A stretch of DNA of 64,000 nt from Petrolisthes cinctipes (Eukaryota > Arthropoda > Malacostraca > Decapoda > Porcellanidae): assembly GCA_033782935.1 (NCBI GenBank), contig JAWQEG010000132.1:620001-684000 (forward strand). The letters run 5' to 3'. Made by a program: the position numbers and the translations under genes. This document shows, piece after piece, positions 28,064 to 41,641 of the stretch (position 1 is the first letter of the stretch; the number at the start of each line of letters is the position of its first letter). The notes beneath the pieces are model-generated. The model was not told the DNA's origin. It was given only the letters and a program-made list of their open reading frames with translations, and searched no databases.

Positions 28064-28858
28064 TGAGCCTGAGTTTTTAAAATACTCTAACACGGAGTAG
28101 ACACGTACAGATCGCTTCAGGGACCCAAATAAATCGAATTTTCGGTTGTTCTGAGCCTGAATTTGAAATATAAACGGGTGCAGAAGATGCATGCACATAT
28201 CGACTTTGGACACCTAAAATATCGATTTGTAGCATGTTTTAAGCCTGTTTTTTAAAAACATTCTAGCACTGAGTAGACATGTACAGATCGCTTCTGAGAC
28301 CCAAAAATATCGAATTTTCGGGTGTCTTGAATCTGAATTTGGGATATAGACGGGTACAGAAGATGCATACACATATTGACTTTGGGCAGCTAAAATATCG
28401 ATTTACAGCATGTTTTAAGCTTGTATTTTGAAAATACTCTAACACGGAGTATGCATGTACAGATGGCTTTTGGGACCCAAAAATATCGAATATTCGGGAG
28501 TTTTGAGTCTGAATTTGAGATATAAACGGGTACAGAAGATGCATGCACATATCGACTTTGGCACCCAAAATATCAATTTTGAGTATGTTTTGAGCCTGAG
28601 TTTTTAAAATACTCTAACACGGAGTAGACACGTACAGATCGCTTCTGGGACCCAAATAAATCGAATTTTCGGTTGTTCTGAGCCTGAATTTGAGATATGA
28701 ACAGGTACAGAAGATGCATGCACATATCGACTTCGGGCACGTAAAATATCGATTTTCAGCAAGTTTTGGGCCTGTATTTTGAAAATACTCAAACACGGTG
28801 TAGACATGTACAGATCGCTTCTGGGACACAAAAATATCGATTTTTTAGGTGCTTTGAG
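28064..28858. repeat. Module recurring at 20-monomer spacing
   Basis: Much of this interval recurs 3516 bp (20 monomers) away on both sides: the frame at 28614 matches 25098 and 32130. It ends at about 28858, where one 174-175-bp monomer is missing relative to the flanking copies. Confidence 0.65.
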
Positions 28859-31800
28859 CCTGAATTTGGGATATAACCGGGTACAGACGATGCATGCACA
28901 TATCGACTTTTTGCACCTAAAATATCGATTTTGAGCATGTTTTGTGTCTGTATATTGAAAAAATTCTAGCAAGGAGTAGGCATGTACAGATCGCTTCTGG
29001 GACCCAAAATTATCGAATTTTCGGGTGTTTTCAACCTGAATTTGGGATATAGACGGATACCGAGGATGAATGCACATATCGTCATTTTGCACCTAATATA
29101 TCGATTTTGAGCATGTTTTGGGCCTGTATTTTGAAAATACTCTAACACGGAGTAGGCATGTACAGATCGCTTCGGGGACCAAAAAATATCGAATTTTCGG
29201 GTGTTTTGAGCCTGAATTTGAGATATAAACGGGTACAGAAGATGCATGCACATTTCGACTTTTTGCACCTAAAATATCGATTTTGAGCATGTTTTGGGTC
29301 TGTAACTTGACAACATTCTAGCAAGAAGTAGGCATGTACAGATTGCTTCTAGGACCCAAAAATATCGAATTTTCGAGTGTTTTGAACCTGAATTTGAGAT
29401 ATAGACGGGTACAGAAGATGCATACACATATTGACTTTGGGCAGCTAAAATATCGAATTTCTGCATGTTTTAGCCCTGTATTTTGAAAATATTTTAACAC
29501 GAAGTATGCATGTACACATTTCTTTTGGGACCCAAAAATATCGAATATTCGGGTGTTTTGAGTCTGAATTTGAGATATAAACGGATACAGAAGATGCATG
29601 CACATATCGACTTTGGGCACCCAAAATATCGATTTTGAGCATGTTTTGGGCCTGTATTTTTAAAATACTCTAACACAGAGTAGACACGTACAGATCGCGT
29701 CTGGAACCCAAATAAATCGAATTTTAGGGTGTTCTGAGCCTGAATTTGAAATATGAACGGATACAGAAGATGCATGCACATATCGACTTTGGGCACCTAA
29801 AATATCGATTTTCAGCATGTTTTGGGCCTGTATTTTGAAAATACTATAGCACGGTGTAGACATGTACAGATCGCTTCAGGGACACAAAAATATCGATTTT
29901 TTGGGTGTTTTGAGCCCGAATTTGAGATATAAACGGGTTCAGAAAATGCATGCACATATCGACTTTGGACACCTAAAATATCGATTTATAGCATGTGTTA
30001 AGCCTGTATTTTAAAAACATTCTAGCACTGAGTAGGCATGTGCAGATTGCTTAAGGGACCCAAAAATATCGAATTTTCGGAGTTTTGAGCCTGAATTTGA
30101 TATATAAACGGGTACAGAAGATGCATGCACATATCGACTTTTTGCACTTAAAATATCGATTTTGAGCATGTTTTGGGTCTGTATCTTGAACATATTCTAG
30201 CAAGGAGTAGGAATGTACAGATCGCTTCTGGGACACAAAATTATCGAATTTTTGGGTGTTTTGAACCTGAATTTGGGATATAGACGAATACAGAAGATTC
30301 ATGCACATATCGACTTTGGGCACCTAAAATATCGATTTTGAGCATGTTTTGGGCCTGTATTTTGAAAATACTATAGCACGGTGTAGACATGTACAGATCG
30401 CTTCTGGGACACAAAAATATCGATTTTTTGGGTGTTTTGAGCCTGAATTTGAGATATAAACGGGTACAGAAGATGCATGCACATATCGACTTTGGCACCC
30501 AAAATATCGATTTTGAGCATGTTTTGGGTCTGTATCATGAAAACTTTCTAGAAAGAAGTAGGCATGTACAGATTGCTTCTGGGACTCAAAAATATCGAAT
30601 TTTCGAGTCTTTTGAACTTGAATTTGGGATATAGACGGGTACAGAAGATGCATACACTTATTGACTTTTGGCAGCTAAAATATCGATTTACAGCATGTTT
30701 TAGTCCTGTATTTTAAAAATACTCTAACACGGAGTAGACACGTACAGATCGCTTCTGGGACCCTAATAAATCGAATTTTCGGTTGTTCTGAGCCTGAATT
30801 TGAGATATGAACAGGTACAGAAGATGCATGCACATATCGACTTCGGGCACCTAAAATATCGATTTTGTGCATGTTTTGGGCCTGTATTTTGAAAATACTA
30901 TAGCACGGTGTAGGCATGTACAGATCGCTTCTGGGACACAAAAATATCGAGTTTTTGGGTGTTTTGAGCCTGAATTTGAGATATAAACGGGTACAGTAGA
31001 TGCATGCACATATCGACTTTGGCACCCAAAATATCGATTTTTAGTATGTTTTCGGCGTATAATTTGAAAATATTCTAGCACTGAGTAGGCATGTACAGAT
31101 CGCTTCTGGGACCCAAAAACATCGAATTTTCGGGGGTTTTGAGCCAGAATTTGGGATATAACCGGGTACAGAGGATGCATTCACATATCGATTTTTTGCA
31201 CCTAAAATATCGATTTTGAGCATGTTTTGGGTCTGTATCTTGAAAAAATTCTAGCAAGGAGTAGGCATGTACAGATAGCTTCTGGGACCCAAAAATATCG
31301 AATTTTCGGGTGTTTTGAACCTGAATTTGGGATATAGACGGGTACAGAAGATGCATACATATATTGACTTTGGGCACCTAAAATATAGATTTTCAGCATG
31401 TTTTGGGCCTGTATTTTGAAAATACATTTACACGGAGTAGGCATGTACAAATCGCTTCTGGGACCCAAAAATATCGACTTTTCGGGTGTTTTGAGCCTGA
31501 ATTTGAGATATAAACGGGTACAGAAAATGCATGCACATATCGACTTTGGTCACCTAAAATATCGATTTTGAGTATGTTTTGGGCCTGTATTTTGAAAATA
31601 CTCTAACACGGAGTATGCATGTACAGATCGCTTCTGGGACACAAAAATATCGATTTTTTGGGTGTTTTGAGCCTGAATTTGAAATATAAACGGGTGCAGA
31701 AGATGCATGCACATATCGACTTTGGACACCTAAAATATCGATTTGTAGCATGTTTTAAGCCTGTTTTTTGAAAACATTCTAGCACTGAGTAGACATGTAC

Positions 31801-32548
31801 AGATCGCTTCTGCGACCCAAAAATATCGAATTTTCGGGTGTCTTGAATCTGAATTTGGGATATAGACGGGTACAGAAGATGCATACACATATTGACTTTG
31901 GGCAGCTAAAATATCGATTTACAGCATGTTTTAGGCTTGTATTTTAAAAATACTCTAACACGGAGTATGCATGTACAGATGGCTTTTGGGACCCAAAAAT
32001 ATCGAATATTCGGGAGTTTTGAGTCTGAATTTGAGATATAAACGGGTACAGAAGATGCATGCACATATCGACTTTGGCACCCAAAATATCAATTTTGAGT
32101 ATGTTTTGAGCCTGAGTTTTTAAAATACTCTAACACGGAGTAGACACGTACAGATCGCTTCTGGGACCCAAATAAATCGAATTTTCGGTTGTTCTGAGCC
32201 TGAATTTGAGATATGAACAGGTACAGAAGATGCATGCACATATCGACTTCGGGCACCTAAAATCTCGATTTTCAGCAAGTTTTGGGCCTGTATTTTGAAA
32301 ATACTCAAACACGGTGTAGACATGTACAGATCGCTTCTGGGACACAAAAATATCGATTTTTTAGGTGTTTTGAGCCTGAATTTGAGATATAAACGGGTAC
32401 AGAAGATGCATGCACATATCGACTTTGGCACCCAAAATATCGATTTTTAGTATGTTTTGGGCGTATAATTTGAAAATATTCTAGCACTGAGTAGGCATGT
32501 ACAGATCGCTTCTGGAACAAAAAATATCGAATTTTCGGGTGTTCTGAG
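28859..32548. repeat. 3690-bp (21-monomer) tandem unit 1
   Basis: From GGGATATAACCGGGTACAG at about 28868, sequence recurs at a constant offset of 3690 up to about 30530 / 34220. The unit contains the super-module unit 2 segment from 29879, so this tandem growth happened within the super-module. Confidence 0.75.
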
Positions 32549-34220
32549 AAAGAAATTGGGATATAACCGGGTACAGACGATGCATGCACATATCGACTTT
32601 TTGCACCTAAAATATCGATTTTGTGCATGTTTTGTGTCTGTATCTTGAAAAAATTCTAGCAAGGAGTAGGCATGTACAGATCGCTTGTGGGACCCAAAAT
32701 TATCGAATTTTCGGGTGTTTTCAACCTGAATTTGGGATATAGACGGATACCGAGGATGAATGCACATATCGTCATTTTGCACCTAATATATCGATTTTGA
32801 GCATGTTTTGGGCCTGTATTTTGAAAATACTCTAACACGGAGTAGGCATGTACAGATCGCTTCGGGGACCAAAAAATATCGAATTTTCGGGTGTTTTGAG
32901 CCTGAATTTGAGATATAAACGGGTACAGAAGATGCATGCACATTTCGACTTTTTGCACCTAAAATATCGATTTTGAGCATGTTTTGGGTCTGTAACTTGA
33001 CAACATTCTAGCAAGAAGTAGGCATGTACAGATTGCTTCTAGGACCCAAAAATATCGAATTTTCGAGTGTTTTGAACCTGAATTTGAGATATAGACGGGT
33101 ACAGAAGATGCATACACATATTGACTTTGGGCAGCTAAAATATCGAATTTCTGCATGTTTTAGCCCTGTATTTTGAAAATATTTTAACACGAAGTATGCA
33201 TGTACACATTTCTTTTGGGACCCAAAAATATCGAATATTCGGGTGTTTTGAGTCTGAATTTGAGATATAAACGGATACAGAAGATGCATGCACATATCGA
33301 CTTTGGGCACCCAAAATATCGATTTTGAGCATGTTTTGGGCCTGTATTTTTAAAATACTCTAACACAGAGTAGACACGTACAGATCGCGTCTGGAACCCA
33401 AATAAATCGAATTTTAGGGTGTTCTGAGCCTGAATTTGAAATATGAACGGATACAGAAGATGCATGCACATATCGACTTTGGGCACCTAAAATATCGATT
33501 TTCAGCATGTTTTGGGCCTGTATTTTGAAAATACTATAGCACGGTGTAGACATGTACAGATCGCTTCAGGGACACAAAAATATCGATTTTTTGGGTGTTT
33601 TGAGCCCGAATTTGAGATATAAACGGGTTCAGAAAATGCATGCACATATCGACTTTGGACACCTAAAATATCGATTTATAGCATGTGTTAAGCCTGTATT
33701 TTAAAAACATTCTAGCACTGAGTAGGCATGTGCAGATTGCTTAAGGGACCCAAAAATATCGAATTTTCGGAGTTTTGAGCCTGAATTTGATATATAAACG
33801 GGTACAGAAGATGCATGCACATATCGACTTTTTGCACTTAAAATATCGATTTTGAGCATGTTTTGGGTCTGTATCTTGAACATATTCTAGCAAGGAGTAG
33901 GAATGTACAGATCGCTTCTGGGACACAAAATTATCGAATTTTTGGGTGTTTTGAACCTGAATTTGGGATATAGACGAATACAGAAGATTCATGCACATAT
34001 CGACTTTGGGCACCTAAAATATCGATTTTGAGCATGTTTTGGGCCTGTATTTTGAAAATACTATAGCACGGTGTAGACATGTACAGATCGCTTCTGGGAC
34101 CCAAAAATATCGATTTTTTGGGTGTTTTGAGCCTGAATTTGAGATATAAACGGGTACAGAAGATGCATGCACATATCGACTTTGGCACCCAAAATATCGA
34201 TTTTGAGCATGTTTTGGGTC
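32549..34220. repeat. 3690-bp tandem unit 2, partial
   Basis: Second, truncated copy of the preceding unit. It stops at about 34220, where the older copy reads CTGTATCATGAAAAC and this one reads CTGTATCTTGAACATA. Confidence 0.75.
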
Positions 34221-34522
34221 TGTATCTTGAACATATTCTAGCAAGGAGTAGGAATGTACAGATCGCTTCTGGGACACAAAATTATCGAATTTTTGGGTGT
34301 TTTCAACCTGAATTTGGGATATAGACGGATACCGAGGATGAATGCACATATCGTCATTTTGCACCTAATATATCGATTTTGAGCATGTTTTGGGCCTGTA
34401 TTTTGAAAATACTCTAACACGGAGTAGGCATGTACAGATCGCTTCGGGGACCAAAAAATATCGAATTTTCGGGTGTTTTGAGCCTGAATTTGAGATATAA
34501 ACGGGTACAGAAGATGCATGCA

Positions 34523-37500
34523 CATATCGACTTTGGGCACCCAAAATATCGATTTTGAGCATGTTTTGGGCCTGTATTTTTAAAATACTCTAACACAGAG
34601 TAGACACGTACAGATCGCGTCTGGAACCCAAATAAATCGAATTTTAGGGTGTTCTGAGCCTGAATTTGAAATATGAACGGATACAGAAGATGCATGCACA
34701 TATCGACTTTGGGCACCTAAAATATCGATTTTCAGCATGTTTTGGGCCTGTATTTTTAAAATACTATAGCACGGTGTAGACATGTACAGATCGCTTCTGG
34801 GACACAAAAATATTTATTTTTTGGGTGTTTTGAGTCTGAATTTGAGATATAAACGGGTACAGAAGATGCATGCACATATCGACTTTTTGCACCTAAAATA
34901 TCGATTTATAGCATGTTTTAAGCCTGTATTTTAAAAACATTCTACCACTGAGTAGGCATGTGCAGATCGCTTAAGGGACCCAAAAATATCGAATTTTCGG
35001 AGTTTTGAGCCTGAATTTGAGATATAAACGGGTACAGAAGATGCATGCACATATCGACTTTTTGCACCTAAAATATCGATTTTGAGCATGTTTTGGGTCT
35101 GTATTTTGAAAAAATTCTAGCAAGGAGTAGGCATGTACAGATCGCTTCTGGGACCCAAAATTATCGAATTTTCTGGTGTTTTGAACCTGAATTTGGGATA
35201 TAGACGGATACAGAAGATGCATGCACGTATCGACTTTTTGCACCTAAAATATCGATTTTGAGCATGTTTTGGGCCTGTATTTTGAAAATACTCTAATACG
35301 GAGTAGGCATGTACAGATCGCTTCGGGGACGCAAAAATATCGAATTTTCGGGTGTTTTGAGCCTGAATTTGAGATATAAACGGGTACAGAAGATGCATGC
35401 ACATTTCGACTTTTTGCACCTAAAATATCGATTTTGAGCATGTTTTGGGTCTGTACCTTGAAAACATTCTAGCAAGAAGTAGGCATGTACAGATCGCTTC
35501 TGGAACCCAAATAAATCGAATTTTAGGGTGTTCTGAGCCTGAATTTGAGATATGAACGGATACAGAAGATGCATGCACATATCGACTTTGGGCACCTAAA
35601 ATATCGATTTTGAGCATGTTTTGGGCCTGTATTTTGAAAATACTATAGCACGGTGTAGACATGTACAGATCGCTTCTGGGACACAAAAATTTCGATTTTT
35701 TGGGTGTTTTGAGCCTGAATTTGAGATATAAACGGGTACAGAAGATGCATGCACATATCGACTTTGGCACCCAAAATATCGATTTTTAGTATGTTTTGGG
35801 AGTATAATTTGAAAATATTCTAGCACTGAGTAGGCATGTACAGATCGCTTCTGGGACCCAAAAATATCGAATTTTCGGGGGTTTTTACCCAGAATTTGGG
35901 ATATAACCGGGTACATAGGATGCATGCACATATTGACTTTTTGCACCTAAAATATCGATTTCAAGCATGTTTTGGGTCTGTATCTTGAAAACATTCTAGG
36001 AAGGAGTAGGCATGTAAAGGTCGCTTCTGGGACCCAAAAATACCGAATTTTCTGGTGTTTTGAACCAGAATGTGGGATATAGACGGGTACAGAAGATGCA
36101 TACACATATTGACTTTGGGCACCTAAAATATAGATTTTCAGCATTTTTTGGGCCTGTATTTTGAAAATACATTAACACGGAGTAGGCATGTACAGTTTGC
36201 TTCCGGGACCCAAAAATATCGACTTTTCGGGTGTTTTGAGCCTGAATTTGAGATATAAACGGGTACATAAGATGCATGCACATATCGACTTTGGGCACCT
36301 AAAATATAGATTTTGAGTATGTTTTTGGCCTGTATTTTGAAAATACTCTAACACGGAGTATGCATGTACATATCGCTTCTGGGACACAAAAATATCGATT
36401 TTTGGGGGGTTTTGAGCCTGAATTTGAGATATAAACGGGTACAGAAGATGCATTCACATATCGACTTTTCACACCTAAAATATCGATTTATAGCATGTTT
36501 TAAGCCTGTATTTTAAAAACAATCTACCACTGAGTAGGCATGTGCAGATCACTTAAGAGACCCAAAAGTATCGAATTTTCGGAGTTTTGAGCCTGAATTT
36601 GAGATATAAACGGGTACAGAAGATGCATGCACATATCGACTTTTTGCACCTAAAATATCGATTTTTAGCATGTTTTGGGTCTGTATTTTGAAAAATTTCT
36701 AGCAATTAGTAGGCATGTACAGATCGCTTCTGGGACCCAAAATTATCGAATTTTCTGGTGTTTTGAACCTGAATTTGGGATATAGACGGAAACAGAAGAT
36801 GCATGCACGTATCGACTTTGGGCACCTAAAATATCGATTTTGAGCATGTTTTGGGCCTGTATTTTGAAAATACTCTAACACGGAGTAGGCATGTACATAT
36901 CGCTTCGGGGACGCAAAAATATCGAATTTTCGGGTGTTTTGAGCCTGAATTTGAGATATAAACGGGTACAGAAGATGCATGCACATTTCGACTTTTTGCA
37001 CCTAAAATATCGATTTTGAGCATGTTTTGGGTCTGTATCTTGAAAACATTCTAGCAAGAAGTAGGCATGTACAGATTGCTTCTGGGACCCAAAAATATCA
37101 AATTTTCGAGTGTTTTGAACCTGAATTTGGGATTTAACCGGGTACATAGGATGCATGCACATATTGACTTTTTGCACCTAAAATATCGATTTTGAGCATG
37201 TTTTGGGTCTGTATCTTGAAAACATTCTAGGAAGGAGTAGGCATGTACAGGTCACTTCTGGGACCCAAAAATACCGAATTTTCTGGTGTTTTGAACCTGA
37301 ATTTGGGATATAGACGGGTACAGAAGATGCATACACATATTGACTTTGGGCACCTAAAATATAGATTTTCAGCATGTTTTGGGCCTGTATTTTGAAAATA
37401 CATTAACACGGAGTAGACACGTACAGATCGCGTCTGGAACCCAAATAAATCGAATTTTAGGGTGTTCTGAGCCTGAATTTGAGATATGAACAGGTACAGA

Positions 37501-38390
37501 AGATGCATGCACATATCGACTTCGGGCACCTAAAATATCGATTTTCAGAAAGTTTTGGGCCTGTATTTTGAAAATACTCAAACACGGTGTAGACATGTAC
37601 AGATCGCTTCTGGGACACAAAAATATCGATTTTTTAGGTGTTTTGAGCCTGAATTTGAGATATAAACGGGTACAGAAGATGCATGCACATATCGACTTTG
37701 GCACCCAAAATATCGATTTTTAGTATGTTTTGGGCGTATAATTTGAAAATATTCTAGCACTGAGTAGGCATGTACAGATCGCTTCTGGAACCCAAAAATA
37801 TCGAATTTTCGGGTGTTTTGAACCAGAAATTGGGATATAACCGGGTACAGACGATGCATGCACATATCGACTTTTTGCACCTAAAATATCGATTTTGAGC
37901 ATGTTTTGTGTCTGTATCTTGAAAAAATTCTAGCAAGGAGTAGGCATGTACAGATCGCTTCTGGGACCCAAAATTATCGAATTTTCGGGTTTTTTCAACC
38001 TGAATTTGGGATATAGACGGATACCGAGGATGAATGCACATATCGTCTTTTTGCACCTAATATATCGATTTTGAGCATGTTTTGGGCCTGTATTTTGAAA
38101 ATACTCTAACACGGAGTAGGCATGTACAGATTGCTTCTAGGACCAAAAAATATCGAATTTTCGAGTGTTTTGAACCTGAATTTGAGATATAGACGGGTAC
38201 AGAAGATGCATACACATATTGACTTTGGGCAGCTAAAATATCGAATTTCTGCATGTTTTAGCCCTGTATTTTGAAAATATTCTAACACGAAGTATGCATG
38301 TACACATTTCTTTTGGGACCCAAAAATATCGAATATTCGGGTGTTTTGAGTCTGAATTTGAGATATAAACGGATACAGAAGATGCATGCA
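34523..38390. repeat. 22-monomer tandem unit 1 (3868 bp)
   Basis: Recurs directly at 38391 onward, at offset 3868, rising to 3871 after a three-base insertion (38805-38807) and to 3872 after an extra T near 40545. It begins with the ten-monomer module. Its left end coincides with the two-monomer deletion that separates this copy from its counterpart at 59136-59487. Confidence 0.75.
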
Positions 38391-41289
38391 CATATCGACT
38401 TTGGGCACCCAAAATATCGATTTTGAGCATGTTTTGGGCCTGTATTTTTAAAATACTCTAACACGGAGTAGACACGTACAGATCGCGTCTGGAACCCAAA
38501 TAAATCGAATTTTAGGGTGTTCTGAGCCTGAATTTAAAATATGAACGGATACAGAAGATGCATGCACATATCGACTTTGGGCACCTAAAATATCGATTTT
38601 CAGCATGTTTTGGGACTGTATTTTTAAAATACTATAGCACGGTGTAGACATGTACAGATCGCTTCTGGGACACAAAAATATCGATTTTTTGGGTGTTTTG
38701 AGTCTGAATTTGAGATATAAACGGGTACAGAAGATGCATGCACATATCGACATTTTGCACCTAAAATATCGATTTATAGCATGTTTTAAGCCTGTATTTT
38801 AAAAGAAACATTCTACCACTGAGTAGGCATGTGCAGATCGCTTAAGGGACCCAAAATTATCGAATTTTCGGAGTTTTGAGCCTGAATTTGAGATATAAAC
38901 GGGTACAGAAGATGCATGCACATATCGACTTTTTGCACCTAAAATATCGATTTTGAGCATGTTTTGGGTCTGTATTTTGAAAAAATTCTAGCAAGGAGTA
39001 GGCATGTACAGATCGCTTCTGGTACCCAAAATTATCGAATTTTCGGGTGTTTTGAACCTGAATTTGGGATATAGACGGATACAGAAGATGCATGCACGTA
39101 TCGAGTTTTTGCACCTAAAATATCGATTTTGAGCATGTTTTGGGCCTGTATTTTGAAAATACTCTAACACGGAGTAGGCATGTACAGATCGCTTCGGGGA
39201 CGCAAAAATATCGAATTTTCAGGTGTTTTGAGCCTGAATTTGAGATATAAACGGGTACAGAAGATGCATGCACATTTCGACTTTTTGCACCTAAAATATC
39301 GATTTTGAGCATGTTTTGGGTCTGTATCTTGAAAACATTCTAGCAAGAAGTAGGCATGTACAGATCGCTTCTGGAACCCAAATAAATCGAATTTTAGGGT
39401 GTTCTGAGCCTGAATTTGATATATGAACGGATACAGAAGATGCATGCACATATCGACTTTGGGCACCTAAAATATCGATTTTGAGCATGTTTTGGGCCTG
39501 TATTTTGAAAATACTATAGCACGGTGTAGATATGTACAGATCGCTTCTGGGACACAAAAATTTCGATTTTTTGGGTGTTTTCAGCCTGAATTTGAGATAT
39601 AAACGGGTACAGAAGATGCATGCACATATCGACTTTGGCACCCAAAATATCGATTTTTAGTATGTTTTGGGAGTATAATTTGAAAATATTCTAGCACTGA
39701 GTAGGCATGTACAGATCGCTTCTGGGACCCAAAAATATCGAATTTTCGGGGGTTTTTACCCAGAATTTGGGATATAACCGGGTACATAGGATGCATGCAC
39801 ATATTGACTTTTTGCACCTAAAATATCGATTTCAAGCATGTTTTGGGTCTGTATCTTGAAAACATTCTAGGAAGGAGTAGGCATGTAAAGGTCCCTTCTG
39901 GGACCCAAAAATACCGAATTTTCTGGTGTTTTGAACCAGAATTTGGGATATAGACGGGTACAGAAGATGCATACACATATTGACTTTGGGCACCTAAAAT
40001 ATAGATTTTCAGCATTTTTTGGGCCTGTATTTTGAAAATACATTAACACGGAGTAGGCATGTACAGTTTGCTTCCGGGACCCAAAAATATCGACTTTTCG
40101 GGTGTTTTGAGCCTGAATTTGAGATATAAACGGGTACTTAAGATGCATGCACATATCGACTTTGGGCACCTAAAATATAGATTTTGAGTATGTTTTGGGC
40201 CTGTATTTTGAAAATACTCTAACACGGAGTATGCATGTACATATCGCTTCTGGGACACAAAAATATCGATTTTTTGGGGGTTTTGAGCCTGAATTTGAGA
40301 TATAAACGGGTACAGAAGATGCATTCACATATCGACTTTTCACACCTAAAATATCGATTTATAGCATGTTTTAAGCCTGTATTTTAAAAACAATCTACCA
40401 CTGAGTAGGCATGTGCAGATCACTTAAGAGACCCAAAAGTATCGAATTTTCGGAGTTTTGAGCCTGAATTTGAGATATAAACGGGTACAGAAGATGCATG
40501 CACATATCGACTTTTTGCACCTAAAATATCGATTTTTAGCATGTTTTTTGGTCTGTATTTTGAAAAATTTCTAGCAATTAGTAGGCATGTACAGATCGCT
40601 TCTGGGACCCAAAATTATCGAATTTTCGGGTGTTTTGAACCTGAATTTGGGATATAGACGGAAACAGAAGATGCATGCACGTATCGACTTTGGGCACCTA
40701 AAATATCGATTTTGAGCATGTTTTGGGCCTGTATTTTGAAAATACTCTAACACGGAGTAGGCATGTACATATCGCTTCGGGGACGCAAAAATATCGAATT
40801 TTCGATTGTTTTGAGCCTGAATTTGAGATATAAACGGGTACAGAAGATGCATGCACATTTCGACTTTTTGCACCTAAAATATCGATTTTGAGCATGTTTT
40901 GGGTCTGTATCTTGAAAACATTCTAGCAAGAAGTAGGCATGTACAGATTGCTTCTGGGACCCAAAAATATCAAATTTTCGAGTGTTTTGAACCTGAATTT
41001 GGGATTTAACCGGGTACATAGGATGCATGCACATATTGACTTTTTGCACCTAAAATATCGATTTTCAGCATGTTTTGGGTCTGTATCTTGAAAACATTCT
41101 AGGAAGGAGTAGGCATGTACAGGACGCTTCTGGGACCCAAAAATACCGAATTTTCTGGTGTTTTGAACCTGAATTTGGGATATAGACGGGTACAGAAGAT
41201 GCATACACATATTGACTTTGGGCACCTAAAATATAGATTTTGAGCATGTTTTGGGCCTGTATTTTGAAAATACATTAACACGGAGTAGG
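38391..41289. repeat. 22-monomer tandem unit 2, partial (~16.5 monomers)
   Basis: Follows unit 1 to about 41289 / 37418. There unit 1 turns to GAGTAGACACGTACAG and unit 2 to GAGTAGGCATGTACAG. Nine monomers of this unit (38576-40160) are absent from the second 24.6-kb copy. Confidence 0.75.
38805..38807 (+). other. Three-base insertion GAA
   Basis: Other copies read GTATTTTAAAAACATTC; this one reads GTATTTTAAAAGAAACATTC. It is a private marker of this monomer and lies in the segment missing from the second block copy. Confidence 0.8.
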
Positions 41290-41610
41290 CATGTACAGAT
41301 TGCTTAAGGGACCCAAAAATATCGACTTTTCGGGTTTTTTGAGCCTGAATTTGAGATATAAACGGGTACAGAAGATGCATGCACATATCGACTTTGGGCA
41401 CCTAAAATATCGATTTTGAGTATGGTTTGGGCCTGTATTTTGAAAATACTCTAACACGGAGTATGCATGAACAGATCGCTTCTGGGACACAAAAATATCG
41501 ATTTTTTGGGTGTTTTGAGCCTGAATTTGAGATTTAAACGGGTACAGAAGATGCATGCACATATCGACTTTTTGCACCTAAAATATCAATTTTGAGCATG
41601 TTTTGGGCCT

Positions 41611-41625
41611 GTATTTTGAAAATAC
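41611..41625. other. Perfect palindrome GTATTTTNAAAATAC, once per monomer
   Basis: Seven-base arms GTATTTT and AAAATAC flank one centre base. The same site occurs in a large share of monomers, with G (41611-41625), T (279-293) or A (2041-2055) at the centre and both arms intact. Monomers of the CTTGAAAACATTC type have lost the symmetry. Short dyads are common in satellites and can form cruciforms or bind dimeric proteins; a function here is only inferred. Confidence 0.75.
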
Positions 41626-41641
41626 TCTAACACGGAGTAGG

